From DTFZ01 sp050260375 (GTDB lineage Bacteria > Bacillota > Clostridia > Christensenellales > SZUA-584), in contig JBLNCA010000037.1 in the NCBI GenBank assembly GCA_050260375.1, positions 383,145-447,144 of the forward strand: a stretch of 64,000 bases of DNA, read 5' to 3'. Both the position numbers and the translations under genes were made by a program. The notes beneath the pieces were generated by a model. It worked only from the letters and a program-made list of their open reading frames with translations. It had not been told where the DNA came from and did no database searches. Positions 8,901 through 16,336 of this stretch are shown piece by piece; position 1 is the first letter of the stretch; every line of letters begins with the position of its first letter.

Positions 8901-9521
8901 GAGCAGATAAGGGAAAAGATAAGGGAAATGGGCAGCGTGAACCCGAACGCGATAGAAGATTACAACGAGCTTAAAAATCGCATGGAGACGCTAACCACGC
9001 AGAAGGACGACCTTATCGTCGCGGAAGAAGACCTGCGCAAGCTCATAGCTTCGCTGCTCGACGAGATGAAAAAGACGTTTAAAACGAGCTTTGAGCAGAT
9101 TAACAGGTACTTCAACCAGACGTTCCAGGAGCTGTTCAGCGGCGGAAGCGCGCGGCTGGTGCTCGAGGACGATGAGGATATTATGGAGTGCGGCATAGAG
9201 ATAATTGCGGAGCCGCCGGGCAAGAAGCTGCAGAAGATATCGCTGCTCTCGGGCGGCGAGAAGGCGCTTACCGCAATAGCGCTGCTGTTTGCGCTACTTA
9301 AAATAAACCCGTCGCCCGTGTGCATACTCGACGAGATTGACGCAGCGCTCGACGACGCCAACGTATATAAGCTTGCGGATTATCTGCAGAAATACGCGAA
9401 AAAGATGCAGTTCATAGTGATTACGCACAAAAAGCCTACGATGGTAATATGCGACAGCCTTTACGGCTTCGCTATGGAGGAAAAGGGCGTTTCCAAGCTG
9501 CTTTCCGTGCGGCTTGACTAA
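5967..9521 (+). CDS. smc: chromosome segregation ATPase SMC
   Basis: Full-length SMC (1184 aa), the core of the condensin that compacts and segregates the chromosome with ScpA/ScpB. The N-terminal Walker A is GPNGSGKSN (residues 32-40). A coiled coil follows, then a hinge around 510-680 with GGAITGGS, the return coil, and a C-terminal ATPase half with signature LSGGEKALTAIALLF and Walker B CILDEIDAALDD. The start is TTG at 5967 after aaaggcggg. rnc, which commonly precedes smc, is absent; spoVS lies there instead. FtsY follows. Confidence 0.97.
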   Translation: MFLKSIEMSGFKSFPEKTVINMNGSITGVVGPNGSGKSNVSDAVRWVLGEQSPKTLRGTVMQDVIFAGTQTRKPRSFCEVSLIFDNSDKRVDSAFSEIQITRKLYSSGEGEYFINGAKCRLKDILTMFRDTGIGKEGYSIIGQGRIDEILSERSVDRRRVFEEASGIMKYRVRKEEAERKLEKTRFNLIRIEDILQEQRLRLEPLKVQADAAMEYLKLSERLKHLEVNLFLHSYESGKDRIEKLKQTKLSLSEERERKREELKELEQLYLAEQENAKTLEKAGSELSDKLSVSLAEVQRVEGEIKLCNERMANLEKDSRRVEEEIKELTAKRGALDKSIAANSRRISDIDKEINDLKNAALQISDEIAKLTGDYQDRVKFIEAAQVDRLAAIEKIGDVKSTLSALNEKQQFLKRQADEAAQRLESLEKQREEYMALQAKLKSELEFSAAKSSEIRERYNGYVAARNKAQEESAALVKSLEGLKREHAACTSSLRMLSDMKNSYEGYIGSVKRLMNAAKQDGSLARRIKGTFADLISVPQKFETAIEICLGQALQDVVVGDEDDAKALISFLRSNDLGRVTFLPLSALRPRYLSDQERKSLNEKGVYGVASDLVSCGGDVKKAVDFLLGRTVIVDSSDTAIRIMRGNGYSFRAVTIDGDIFNPGGAITGGSTKREVSGLISRDRKEEELRARETELSTKISEIEAVIAAKQKEYESILDDIESARQQLHANEVEMSAVREKLEAAEASSTEAEKSVNECRAQIEELKSDLSSVEGQLAEYDALRSDLEHISEAKDEDYKRLEEEYSRNASVVEEKRKLLHDTDIRIAELYRESASLVSDNERIEREKLELDKSKAVKNKTLELNAESKENLIKLRQQLETLYKQKTLATEQIRKSQSHISGERESLNRALAQKDESIISLRKEISDLGERLMRTDFNIEKAETSIQDAQNKLWDTYRLTYANALPERENINISEAQNEAEQIREKIREMGSVNPNAIEDYNELKNRMETLTTQKDDLIVAEEDLRKLIASLLDEMKKTFKTSFEQINRYFNQTFQELFSGGSARLVLEDDEDIMECGIEIIAEPPGKKLQKISLLSGGEKALTAIALLFALLKINPSPVCILDEIDAALDDANVYKLADYLQKYAKKMQFIVITHKKPTMVICDSLYGFAMEEKGVSKLLSVRLD

Positions 9522-9561
9522 GATGCCGCGAACTTTGAGCGGCTTTAAAGGCGGAGAATGC

Positions 9562-10467
9562 ATGAATAACAGTATATTCGACAAGATAAAGGGCGGGCTT
9601 AAAAAGACCCGCGATAATATATCCTCAAAAGTGGGCGGCATAATCGCCGCGTTCAAGAAGATAGACGAGGAGTTTTACGACGAGCTCGAAGAGACGCTTA
9701 TACTCTGCGACATAGGCGTGGAAGCTACAGGCAAAATAATGGAGCGGCTGCGCAAGGAAGTAAAGGACAGAAAGATTTCGGAGACGTCCGGCGTAAAAGA
9801 GCTGCTTAAAGGCATAATAACGGAGCTTTTGACATATGACCTTCCCGAGCCTTCCTTCCCGTGCGTTATGCTCGTCGTGGGCGTAAACGGCGTGGGCAAG
9901 ACTACCGCGATAGGCAAGATGTCGCATTATTATATTTCGCAGGGAAAAAGCGTATACTTAGCGGCAGCCGACACTTTTCGCGCCGCTGCTGCCGAGCAGC
10001 TTTCCAAGTGGGGAGAGCGTTCGGGCGCGAAGGTGATAAAATACGGCGAGGGCGCGGACCCCGCGGCGGTCGTATATGACGCTATAGATTCCGTCAAGCA
10101 CCGCAATATTGACCTGCTTATCTGCGACACTGCGGGCCGCCTGCACAACAAGAAGAACCTTATGAACGAGCTTGAGAAGATAAACAGGGTAATAGACAAG
10201 TCGTACGGCGAGGCGGAAAAGCGCACATACCTCGTCATAGACGCGACAACCGGTCAGAACGCAATAGCTCAGGCGAGGGAGTTCAAGCAGGTTGCGGATC
10301 TTTCGGGCATAATACTTACTAAGATAGACGGAACCGCAAAGGGCGGCATAGTATGCGCGATATCCGCAGAGCTAAATCTGCCCGTAGTGTTCCTGGGCGT
10401 CGGCGAAGGCATCGAAGACCTTCAGCCGTTCGACGCGGAAGCGTTCGCGGCGAATCTTTTGGAATAA
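9562..10467 (+). CDS. ftsY: signal recognition particle receptor FtsY
   Basis: SRP receptor GTPase (301 aa) that docks SRP-ribosome complexes at the membrane. It has the N domain, then G1 GVNGVGKTTAIGKM, G3 DTAGRLH and G4 TKIDGTAKGG. The acidic A domain is almost absent, as in many Firmicutes. I chose ATG 9562 (MNNSIF) because aaggcggag lies 7 bases upstream. The frame also extends to a TTG at 9514 overlapping smc, which has no matching site. Confidence 0.96.
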   Translation: MNNSIFDKIKGGLKKTRDNISSKVGGIIAAFKKIDEEFYDELEETLILCDIGVEATGKIMERLRKEVKDRKISETSGVKELLKGIITELLTYDLPEPSFPCVMLVVGVNGVGKTTAIGKMSHYYISQGKSVYLAAADTFRAAAAEQLSKWGERSGAKVIKYGEGADPAAVVYDAIDSVKHRNIDLLICDTAGRLHNKKNLMNELEKINRVIDKSYGEAEKRTYLVIDATTGQNAIAQAREFKQVADLSGIILTKIDGTAKGGIVCAISAELNLPVVFLGVGEGIEDLQPFDAEAFAANLLE

Positions 10468-10473
10468 ACGCTG

Positions 10474-10502
10474 TTGACAACGGTTTGAATATAAATTAAA
10501 AT
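10474..10502 (+). promoter_or_regulatory. promoter of ylxM-ffh operon
   Basis: TTGACA at 10474-10479, a 17-base spacer, TAAAAT at 10497-10502. It starts 7 bases after the ftsY stop. Confidence 0.6.
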
Positions 10503-10541
10503 AGCTGTGAAGTAAATTAGCTTTACAGCTTTTATTTTGTT
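10503..10541 (+). terminator. hairpin terminator after ftsY, overlapping the ylxM start region
   Basis: AGCTGTGAAG pairs with CTTTACAGCT (one mismatch) and is followed by TTTTATTTTG. It begins right after the -10 box of the downstream promoter, so it would end ftsY transcripts. It lies at or just after the start point of the ylxM transcript. Confidence 0.55.
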
Positions 10542-10556
10542 TATAGGTGGGCCGGA

Positions 10557-10889
10557 GTGGAGAAGGATCTTGAAACCGTGATGCTGCTCGATGTGTATTC
10601 GGGGCTGCTTACCGAAAAACAGCAGCGTTTGTGCGATATGTATTATAATCAGGATTACTCGCTTTCCGAGATCGCGGAGATTGAGCGCACGACAAGGCAG
10701 GCGGCGCGGGACGGCATCAGCAAGGCAAGACAAAAGCTTATATCGTTCGAGCAGGCTTTGGGGCTCTGTGAAAGGCGTCAGCGTACAAACATCGCCCTTG
10801 AAAAAGCCCGCAGGCTCGCAGGCGATACCGAGTTGAAAGAGATAATAGACGAGATTTCCGATATATGGGGGAACGACAATGGCGTTTGA
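10557..10889 (+). CDS. ylxM: YlxM/p13-like SRP-operon regulator (UPF0122)
   Basis: A 110-aa helix-turn-helix protein of the sigma-70 region 4-like YlxM family, found next to ffh and in some species an SRP-associated factor. The helix-turn-helix spans about residues 22-62 (YNQDYSLSEIAEIE...TRQAARDGISKA). The start is GTG at 10557. The stop overlaps the ffh start by 11 bases, so the two are coupled. Confidence 0.9.
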   Translation: MEKDLETVMLLDVYSGLLTEKQQRLCDMYYNQDYSLSEIAEIERTTRQAARDGISKARQKLISFEQALGLCERRQRTNIALEKARRLAGDTELKEIIDEISDIWGNDNGV

Positions 10890-12195
10890 AGGCCTTTCCG
10901 AAAAACTGCAGCACGTATTCTCTAAGATAACAAGCAGGGGCAAACTGACCGAAGTGGAAGTAAAAGCGGCGATGCGCGAGGTAAAGCTCGTGCTGCTCGA
11001 GGCTGACGTCAACTTCAAGGTCGTTAAAAGCTTCATACAGAATGTAACGGACAGGGCCATAGGCGAGGAAGTGCTTAAAAGCCTTACGCCCGGCCAGCAG
11101 GTAATTAAGATAGTGCGCGACGAGCTTGTAAAAACGCTGGGCGAAAAGCAAGTTCCCGTTAACTTCGCGTCAAACCCGCCCACGATAGTTATGATGTGCG
11201 GCCTGCAGGGCTCTGGCAAAACAACTATGTGCGGCAAATTGGCTAAGATGTGGGGCAAGACGGGCAAAACCGTAATGCTCGTGGCTCTCGATATATACCG
11301 CCCGGCGGCTATAAAACAGCTAGAGATAGTTGCGGGCAAAGCGGGCGCTTTGTTCTTTGAGCGCGGTCAGCAGGACCCGGTGATTACGGCTAAGCAGGCA
11401 TTTGCTGAGGCTCAGAAAAAGCTCGTAGACATACTGATACTCGATACGGCGGGCAGGCTGCATATTGACAGCGAAATGATGGAAGAGCTAAAGCGCGTGG
11501 ACGCGGTTATAAAGCCGCATGAAAAGCTGCTCGTAGTGGACGCCATGACAGGACAGGACGCCGTAAACGCCGCTGCCGCTTTCAACGAAAACCTGGAGCT
11601 CGACGGCGTAGTGCTCACGAAGCTGGACGGCGACACCAGAGGCGGCGCTGCTATATCCGTCAAGGCTGTCACGGGCAAGCCGATAAAGTTCGCGGGCGTG
11701 GGCGAAAAGCTCGAAGACGTAGAGGTTTTCCATCCCGACAGGATGGCGGGGCGCATACTCGGCATGGGCGACGTGCTCTCTCTTATCGAAAAAGCTGAAC
11801 AGAGCTTTGAGATGGACAAAGCCGCCGCGCTGGAAAAGAAGCTGCGCAAGGCTGAGTTTACGCTGGAAGACTTCCTTGACCAGATGGAGCAGCTTAAAAA
11901 AATGGGCAACATAGGCGATATGCTGTCGATGCTGCCGGGAGGGAACAAGCTTGCCGGCATGCAGTTTGACGAAAAGCAGATGGCGCGCACCGAAGCGATA
12001 ATAAAATCGATGACGCCAGCGGAGCGCAGGAACCCTTCTATAATAGGAGGCAGCCGCAAGAAGAGGATAGCGCGCGGCAGCGGTACACAGGTGCAGGACA
12101 TAAACAGGCTGCTCGGGCAGTTCGAGCAGATGACAAAAATGATTAAGAGCATGTCGAAACGCGGCAGGGGCGGCATGATGAAGATGCCTTTTTAG
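10879..12195 (+). CDS. ffh: signal recognition particle protein Ffh (SRP54)
   Basis: SRP GTPase (438 aa) that binds signal peptides and 4.5S/6S SRP RNA and docks with FtsY. NG domain motifs: GLQGSGKTTMCGK (G1), DTAGRLH (G3), TKLDGDTRGG (G4). The C-terminal Met-rich M domain contains GNIGDMLSMLPGG and the RNA-binding RIARGSG. It starts inside ylxM and is followed 60 bases later by rpsP. Confidence 0.97.
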   Translation: MAFEGLSEKLQHVFSKITSRGKLTEVEVKAAMREVKLVLLEADVNFKVVKSFIQNVTDRAIGEEVLKSLTPGQQVIKIVRDELVKTLGEKQVPVNFASNPPTIVMMCGLQGSGKTTMCGKLAKMWGKTGKTVMLVALDIYRPAAIKQLEIVAGKAGALFFERGQQDPVITAKQAFAEAQKKLVDILILDTAGRLHIDSEMMEELKRVDAVIKPHEKLLVVDAMTGQDAVNAAAAFNENLELDGVVLTKLDGDTRGGAAISVKAVTGKPIKFAGVGEKLEDVEVFHPDRMAGRILGMGDVLSLIEKAEQSFEMDKAAALEKKLRKAEFTLEDFLDQMEQLKKMGNIGDMLSMLPGGNKLAGMQFDEKQMARTEAIIKSMTPAERRNPSIIGGSRKKRIARGSGTQVQDINRLLGQFEQMTKMIKSMSKRGRGGMMKMPF

Positions 12196-12254
12196 CTAAA
12201 AGCCACAAAGCTTTATGTGGTTAATATAAAACAGGAAAAAATTTGGAGGAAAAT

Positions 12255-12494
12255 ATGGCGGTAAAGATCAGACTTAAAAGAATAGGCGCAAAGAAGACAC
12301 CATTTTACAGGATAGTAGTTGCTGACTCCAGAGCGCCGAGAGACGGCAGGTTCATAGAGGAAATTGGCAACTTTGATCCCATGTCAAAAAAATGCGTCGT
12401 TGACGGCGAAAAAGCGCAGACCTGGATTAAAAACGGCGCGCAGCCTACCGATACAGTAAGGGCGCTGCTTAAGAAAAACGGCGTACTGAAGTAA
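12255..12494 (+). CDS. rpsP: 30S ribosomal protein S16
   Basis: S16 (79 aa), a small-subunit protein of the 5' domain of 16S rRNA. Starts MAVKIRLKRIG and carries the typical PFYRIVVADSRAPRDGRFIE. I chose ATG 12255 over an upstream in-frame TTG (12243) because ggagga at 12245-12250 is its ribosome binding site. It heads the rpsP-khpA-rimM-trmD cluster. Confidence 0.97.
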   Translation: MAVKIRLKRIGAKKTPFYRIVVADSRAPRDGRFIEEIGNFDPMSKKCVVDGEKAQTWIKNGAQPTDTVRALLKKNGVLK

Positions 12495-12507
12495 TTTGGA
12501 GTATTAT

Positions 12508-12744
12508 ATGCTAGAGCTTGTAAAATACATTGCGCAGTCGCTTGTAGACAAACCGGAAGAGGTCAGCGTAACGCAGAAAGAGAACGAAAAATCTTATGTG
12601 ATTGAGCTTTCGGTTGCTCCCGACGATATGGGCAAGGTCATTGGAAAACAGGGCAGAATAGCAAAAGCGATACGCGCCGTCGTCAAAGCGGCTTCGTCGA
12701 AGTCAAAAAAGAAGTATATCGTTGAAATCGTAGAACATGATTGA
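12508..12744 (+). CDS. khpA: KH-domain RNA-binding protein KhpA
   Basis: A 78-aa single-KH protein (YlqC/KhpA) with the GKQGRIAKAIR loop (a GxxG-type KH motif) around residues 46-56. Relatives pair with KhpB/Jag and influence RNA turnover and cell elongation. ATG 12508 lies 8 bases after ggag (12498-12501). Its end overlaps rimM by 8 bases. Confidence 0.93.
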   Translation: MLELVKYIAQSLVDKPEEVSVTQKENEKSYVIELSVAPDDMGKVIGKQGRIAKAIRAVVKAASSKSKKKYIVEIVEHD

Positions 12745-13249
12745 GATTGCAAGGATACTCAAGGCACAGGGCATAAAAGGCGACGTTAAAGCCGAGATTT
12801 TTTCCGATGACACGGAAGCGTTCTGCGAAAGGGGCTACGCGTATATAGAAGAGGAAGGCTCAATGAGGAAGGCGGCGTTCGAAGCGCTGCGGCTTGAGCC
12901 TCCTTTTGCGTACCTGCATATCGAAGGCTGCGACACGCGAAACGACGCCGAGCGCATGAGCGGCAAGTATATGTACATGGATAAACGGGAGCTGCCCGAA
13001 CCTGATGAAGGAGAATATTATATATTCGACCTAATTGGGCTTAAGATTTCCGATACGTCGGGGAGAAATTTGGGAGTGCTCGAAGACGTGCTGCAGCACG
13101 GCGCGGCGGACGTATACGTCGTAAAGGGAGAAAAAAACTTCATGTTCCCGGCGCTGAAGCGCGTTATAAAAAACGTCGATCTTGATTCACGCGTTATTAC
13201 GGTGGACAGCGCCGCACTGGTGGAGGTCGCGGTATATGACGACATATAA
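12737..13249 (+). CDS. rimM: 16S rRNA processing protein RimM
   Basis: RimM (170 aa) helps mature the 30S head and binds S19. N-terminal beta-barrel (GDVKAEIFSDD) followed by a PRC-barrel domain (YYIFDLIGLKI, and FPALKRVIKNVDL near the end). Overlaps both khpA and trmD, so translation of the cluster is coupled. Confidence 0.95.
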   Translation: MIEIARILKAQGIKGDVKAEIFSDDTEAFCERGYAYIEEEGSMRKAAFEALRLEPPFAYLHIEGCDTRNDAERMSGKYMYMDKRELPEPDEGEYYIFDLIGLKISDTSGRNLGVLEDVLQHGAADVYVVKGEKNFMFPALKRVIKNVDLDSRVITVDSAALVEVAVYDDI

Positions 13250-13970
13250 CATATTAACGCTGTTCCCCGAAATGTTTGAGTCCGTGCTGGGCTCAAGCAT
13301 GTGGTCAAGGGCCATTAAAGCCGGGCTTATTTGCATAAACGCGATAGACATACGCGCGTATACGAAGGATAAGCACCGCAGGGCCGACGACTATCCGTTC
13401 GGCGGCGGGTCGGGCATGGTGCTTAAACCCGATCCCGTTCACGCGTGCTTTCTCGACATAGAGTCGCGCTGCGAGCGCCCGTATATTAACGTCTACATGT
13501 CGCCGCGCGGCAGGCAGCTAAAGCACGGGCTGGTCGTGAATTTGAGCAAATACGCGTGCATCAACATACTGTGCGGGCATTACGAAGGCGTGGACGAACG
13601 AGCGCTTAAATTGCATATTGACATGGAAGTCTCGATAGGCGACTTTGTGCTCACGGGCGGAGAGATAGCGGCTATGGCGCTAATAGATTCGTGCATACGC
13701 CATGTGGACGGCGTTCTTGGAAACAGCGAGTCAGCGTCATACGAGTCGTTCTCCGACGCGCTGCTTGAGCACCCGCAATATACGCGGCCGCCCGAGTTTG
13801 AAGGTTTAAGCGTGCCCGAAGTGCTGTTATCAGGACACCACGCCAATGTAAGCGCATACCGGAGGCGCATGTCGATACTCGAAACGGCGCGGCGCCGCCC
13901 CGAACTTCTTTCAAAAGCGGTATTTACGAAAAGCGAAATTGAATACATTACGGGAAAACAGTCCGAATAA
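13236..13970 (+). CDS. trmD: tRNA (guanine-N1)-methyltransferase TrmD
   Basis: SPOUT methyltransferase (244 aa) making m1G37 in tRNAs with GNN codons. Visible: N-terminal LTLFPEMF, RADDYPFGGGSGMVLKP, CGHYEGVDER, and the knot motif IGDFVLTGGE. I chose ATG 13236 (MTTYNIL), which lies inside the end of rimM. In most Firmicutes rplS follows trmD; here a terminator and deoB follow, so rplS has moved. Confidence 0.96.
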   Translation: MTTYNILTLFPEMFESVLGSSMWSRAIKAGLICINAIDIRAYTKDKHRRADDYPFGGGSGMVLKPDPVHACFLDIESRCERPYINVYMSPRGRQLKHGLVVNLSKYACINILCGHYEGVDERALKLHIDMEVSIGDFVLTGGEIAAMALIDSCIRHVDGVLGNSESASYESFSDALLEHPQYTRPPEFEGLSVPEVLLSGHHANVSAYRRRMSILETARRRPELLSKAVFTKSEIEYITGKQSE

Positions 13971-13993
13971 TATATTTCCGGGCTGTTTTTGTG
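13956..13993 (+). terminator. intrinsic terminator after trmD
   Basis: ACAGTCCG pairs imperfectly with CGGGCTGT across a 12-base loop, followed by TTTTTG. The left arm lies inside the end of trmD. Confidence 0.6.
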
Positions 13994-14029
13994 GTATAAT
14001 AAGCCATATCAAAATATGGAGAGTGCTTG

Positions 14030-15190
14030 ATGGCTAAATTCGTTATTGTCGTAATGGACAGCGTTGGCATAGGCGCGCTGCCCGACGCCGCGAAGTTCGG
14101 CGATGAGGGCTCGAATACCTTGGGGCATATAATAGAGCGCTCGGAAGGCATAAGCCTTGACAACCTTGCGGCGCTCGGCATGTGCCGCCTTGTGGACGGG
14201 CTTCCGCAAAAAGACGTAATAGGCTCTTACGGCAGGGCAATGGAAGTGTTTCCGGGCAAGGACACCACGGGCGGTCATTTTGAGATAGCGGGTCTGGTGA
14301 TGGAAAAGCCTTTCCCTGTGTTCCCGCACGGCTTCCCGAAGGATTTCATGGAGCGGTTCGAGCAGGCCGTTGGGCGCGCAACGATAGGCAATTACCCGGC
14401 TTCGGGCACGGAGATAATAAAGGAGCTGGGAAAGCAGCACGTGGATACGGGCGCGCTTATCGTATATACCTCGGCGGACAGCGTGTTCCAGATAGCCGCG
14501 CATGAAGACGTGGTGCCACTCCCCGAGCTATATGACATATGCGAAAAAGCAAGGGAGATGCTAACCGGAGATCTTGGCGTGGGCCGCGTAATTGCCCGCC
14601 CGTTTATCGGAGAAGAAGGCAATTATGTAAGGACGAAGAACCGGCGCGACTTTTCGTTCGAGCCGCCCGGAGAGACTATACTCGCCGCGCTGAAAAGCGC
14701 GGGGTACGAGGTGGCGGGAGTAGGCAAGATAGAGGACATATTCGCAAACGTAGGGCTTACAAAGAGCAGCCATACGACGGACAACGACAGCGGCGTAACG
14801 GCGACGATAGAGTTTATTAAGCAGGATTTTGACGGCCTTGTGTTTACCAATCTTGTGGATTTCGATATGCTTTACGGCCACCGCAACGACGTGGAAGGCT
14901 ACAGGAAGGCGCTGGAAGCTCTTGATAAGCGGGTGCCGGAAATGCTTGAAGCGCTAAGCCCAGAGGACATAATAGTATTTACGGCGGACCACGGCTGCGA
15001 CCCGACTACGCAGAGCACCGACCACTCGCGCGAATACATACCGATACTTGTTTACGGCGCGGGCGTAAGTAAGGGCGTCGACATAGGAACGCGCAGCTCG
15101 TTTGCGGACATAGCGGCGACGGCTGCCGAGTTTTTCAGCGTAAAATGGACTGTGGGAAAATCGTTCCTCATCGAAATAACGAAAGGATGA
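14030..15190 (+). CDS. deoB: phosphopentomutase
   Basis: DeoB (386 aa), a Mn-dependent alkaline-phosphatase-fold enzyme that interconverts (deoxy)ribose-1- and -5-phosphate, linking nucleoside breakdown to the pentose phosphate pathway. Metal-site motifs: VVMDSVGIGALPDA at the N terminus, the phosphothreonine stretch GKDTTGGHFE, and the C-terminal FTADHGCDPTT. A TATAAT at 13995-14000 may be its -10. ATG 14030 is preferred over TTG 14027 for spacing to ggagag. The purine nucleoside phosphorylase starts 6 bases after the stop. Confidence 0.96.
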   Translation: MAKFVIVVMDSVGIGALPDAAKFGDEGSNTLGHIIERSEGISLDNLAALGMCRLVDGLPQKDVIGSYGRAMEVFPGKDTTGGHFEIAGLVMEKPFPVFPHGFPKDFMERFEQAVGRATIGNYPASGTEIIKELGKQHVDTGALIVYTSADSVFQIAAHEDVVPLPELYDICEKAREMLTGDLGVGRVIARPFIGEEGNYVRTKNRRDFSFEPPGETILAALKSAGYEVAGVGKIEDIFANVGLTKSSHTTDNDSGVTATIEFIKQDFDGLVFTNLVDFDMLYGHRNDVEGYRKALEALDKRVPEMLEALSPEDIIVFTADHGCDPTTQSTDHSREYIPILVYGAGVSKGVDIGTRSSFADIAATAAEFFSVKWTVGKSFLIEITKG

Positions 15191-15195
15191 ATCAC

Positions 15196-16017
15196 ATGAC
15201 TGTTGAAAGGATATACAGCGCATATAACTCGTTAAAACAGAGGACAAGCAGCACGCCGGAAGTCTGCGTGGTGCTGGGCAGCGGGCTTGGCGGATACGCG
15301 GACACGGTGGCCGGGGCGGAGATAATCCCCTATAAGGACATACCCGGATTTCCCGTTTCCACCGTGCCCGGCCATGCGGGGCAGCTAGTGTTCGGGCAAA
15401 AATACGGCGTAAACATCGTATGCATGCAGGGGCGTTTTCACTGCTACGAAGGATATACGCCGGAGGAGACGGTGATACCGCTGCGCGCGCTTATCAAGCT
15501 CGGCGTAAAGAAGCTGCTCATAACCAACGCGGCGGGCGGAATAAACACAAGCTTTAAACCCGGCGACATAATGATAATAGAGGACCATATCAACTTTACG
15601 TTTTTAAACCCTCTTGCAGGGCCTAATATAGACGAGTTCGGGCCGCGCTTTCCCGATATGAGCTATGCGTACGACAAAAAGCTTATAGGCGCGCTTAAAG
15701 ACGCGGCGAAGGAAAACGGCATTGATGTAAAGACGGGCGTGTACGCCATGATGAAAGGCCCGTCGTTTGAGACTCCTGCCGAAATCAGGGCATTGCGCAT
15801 ATTGGGCGCCGACGCCGTGGGCATGTCGTCCGTGCCGGAGATAACCGCGGCAGCGCACGCAGGCGTTTCTTCGGCGGCAATGTCGTGCATAACCAACATG
15901 GCTGCCGGCATACTCGATCAGCCGCTCTCCCATGAGGAAGTGATGGAGACGGGAAAGATTGCGGCCGACAACATCAAAAAGCTGATAGACGGTTTTATTA
16001 AGCGCCAGGCTGAATGA
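15196..16017 (+). CDS. purine nucleoside phosphorylase (trimeric, class II NP family)
   Basis: A 273-aa PNP of the PunA/Pnp type that splits inosine and guanosine with phosphate. Phosphate- and base-site motifs: VVLGSGLGGYA, VPGHAGQLVFG, MQGRFHCYEGY, GPSFETPAEIR and GADAVGMSSVPE. I chose ATG 15196 because aaagga ends 7 bases upstream, overlapping the deoB stop. With deoB it converts purine nucleosides to free base plus ribose-5-phosphate. Confidence 0.93.
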   Translation: MTVERIYSAYNSLKQRTSSTPEVCVVLGSGLGGYADTVAGAEIIPYKDIPGFPVSTVPGHAGQLVFGQKYGVNIVCMQGRFHCYEGYTPEETVIPLRALIKLGVKKLLITNAAGGINTSFKPGDIMIIEDHINFTFLNPLAGPNIDEFGPRFPDMSYAYDKKLIGALKDAAKENGIDVKTGVYAMMKGPSFETPAEIRALRILGADAVGMSSVPEITAAAHAGVSSAAMSCITNMAAGILDQPLSHEEVMETGKIAADNIKKLIDGFIKRQAE

Positions 16018-16077
16018 ACATGGACCTTACAATTAAACAAGCTTAGAATGTTTCAGGTTGGCGACAAAAGCATCTTT

Positions 16078-16183
16078 TGTCATTCCGTCAGCTTCGCTTG
16101 AAGGAGCGCAGCGACTGATGAATCTTTAAGAAACAGATTGTTTAAGATTCCCGTCCCTTCGGTCACATGCGTTCGGAATGACA
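16078..16183 (+). repeat. dispersed palindromic repeat, family R1, full copy
   Basis: A 106-base element bounded by a perfect 10-base inverted repeat, TGTCATTCCG (16078-16087) and CGGAATGACA (16174-16183), with a second inner palindrome AATCTT...AAGATT. Partial copies of the middle and right end occur at 29420-29447 and 31022-31082. No coding potential. It fills most of the 319-base gap between the phosphorylase and the DacF-like gene. Confidence 0.8.
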
Positions 16184-16336
16184 TATAAGGGAAGCTGAAA
16201 AAGCTTCTTTTTTTATGTCCGCAAAGCAAAGAATTGATTACAGAATAATCGTTTTTACGCAGGAAAAACTAACATTGACAGCCCAAAAACCTGGTTTGGT
16301 TTTGGGAACGATATGGAGCGAAAGGTGGTTATTCTT

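Noticed and set aside
9514..9561. Upstream TTG start for ftsY
   Set aside because: No ribosome binding site and non-family residues; ATG 9562 has aaggcggag.
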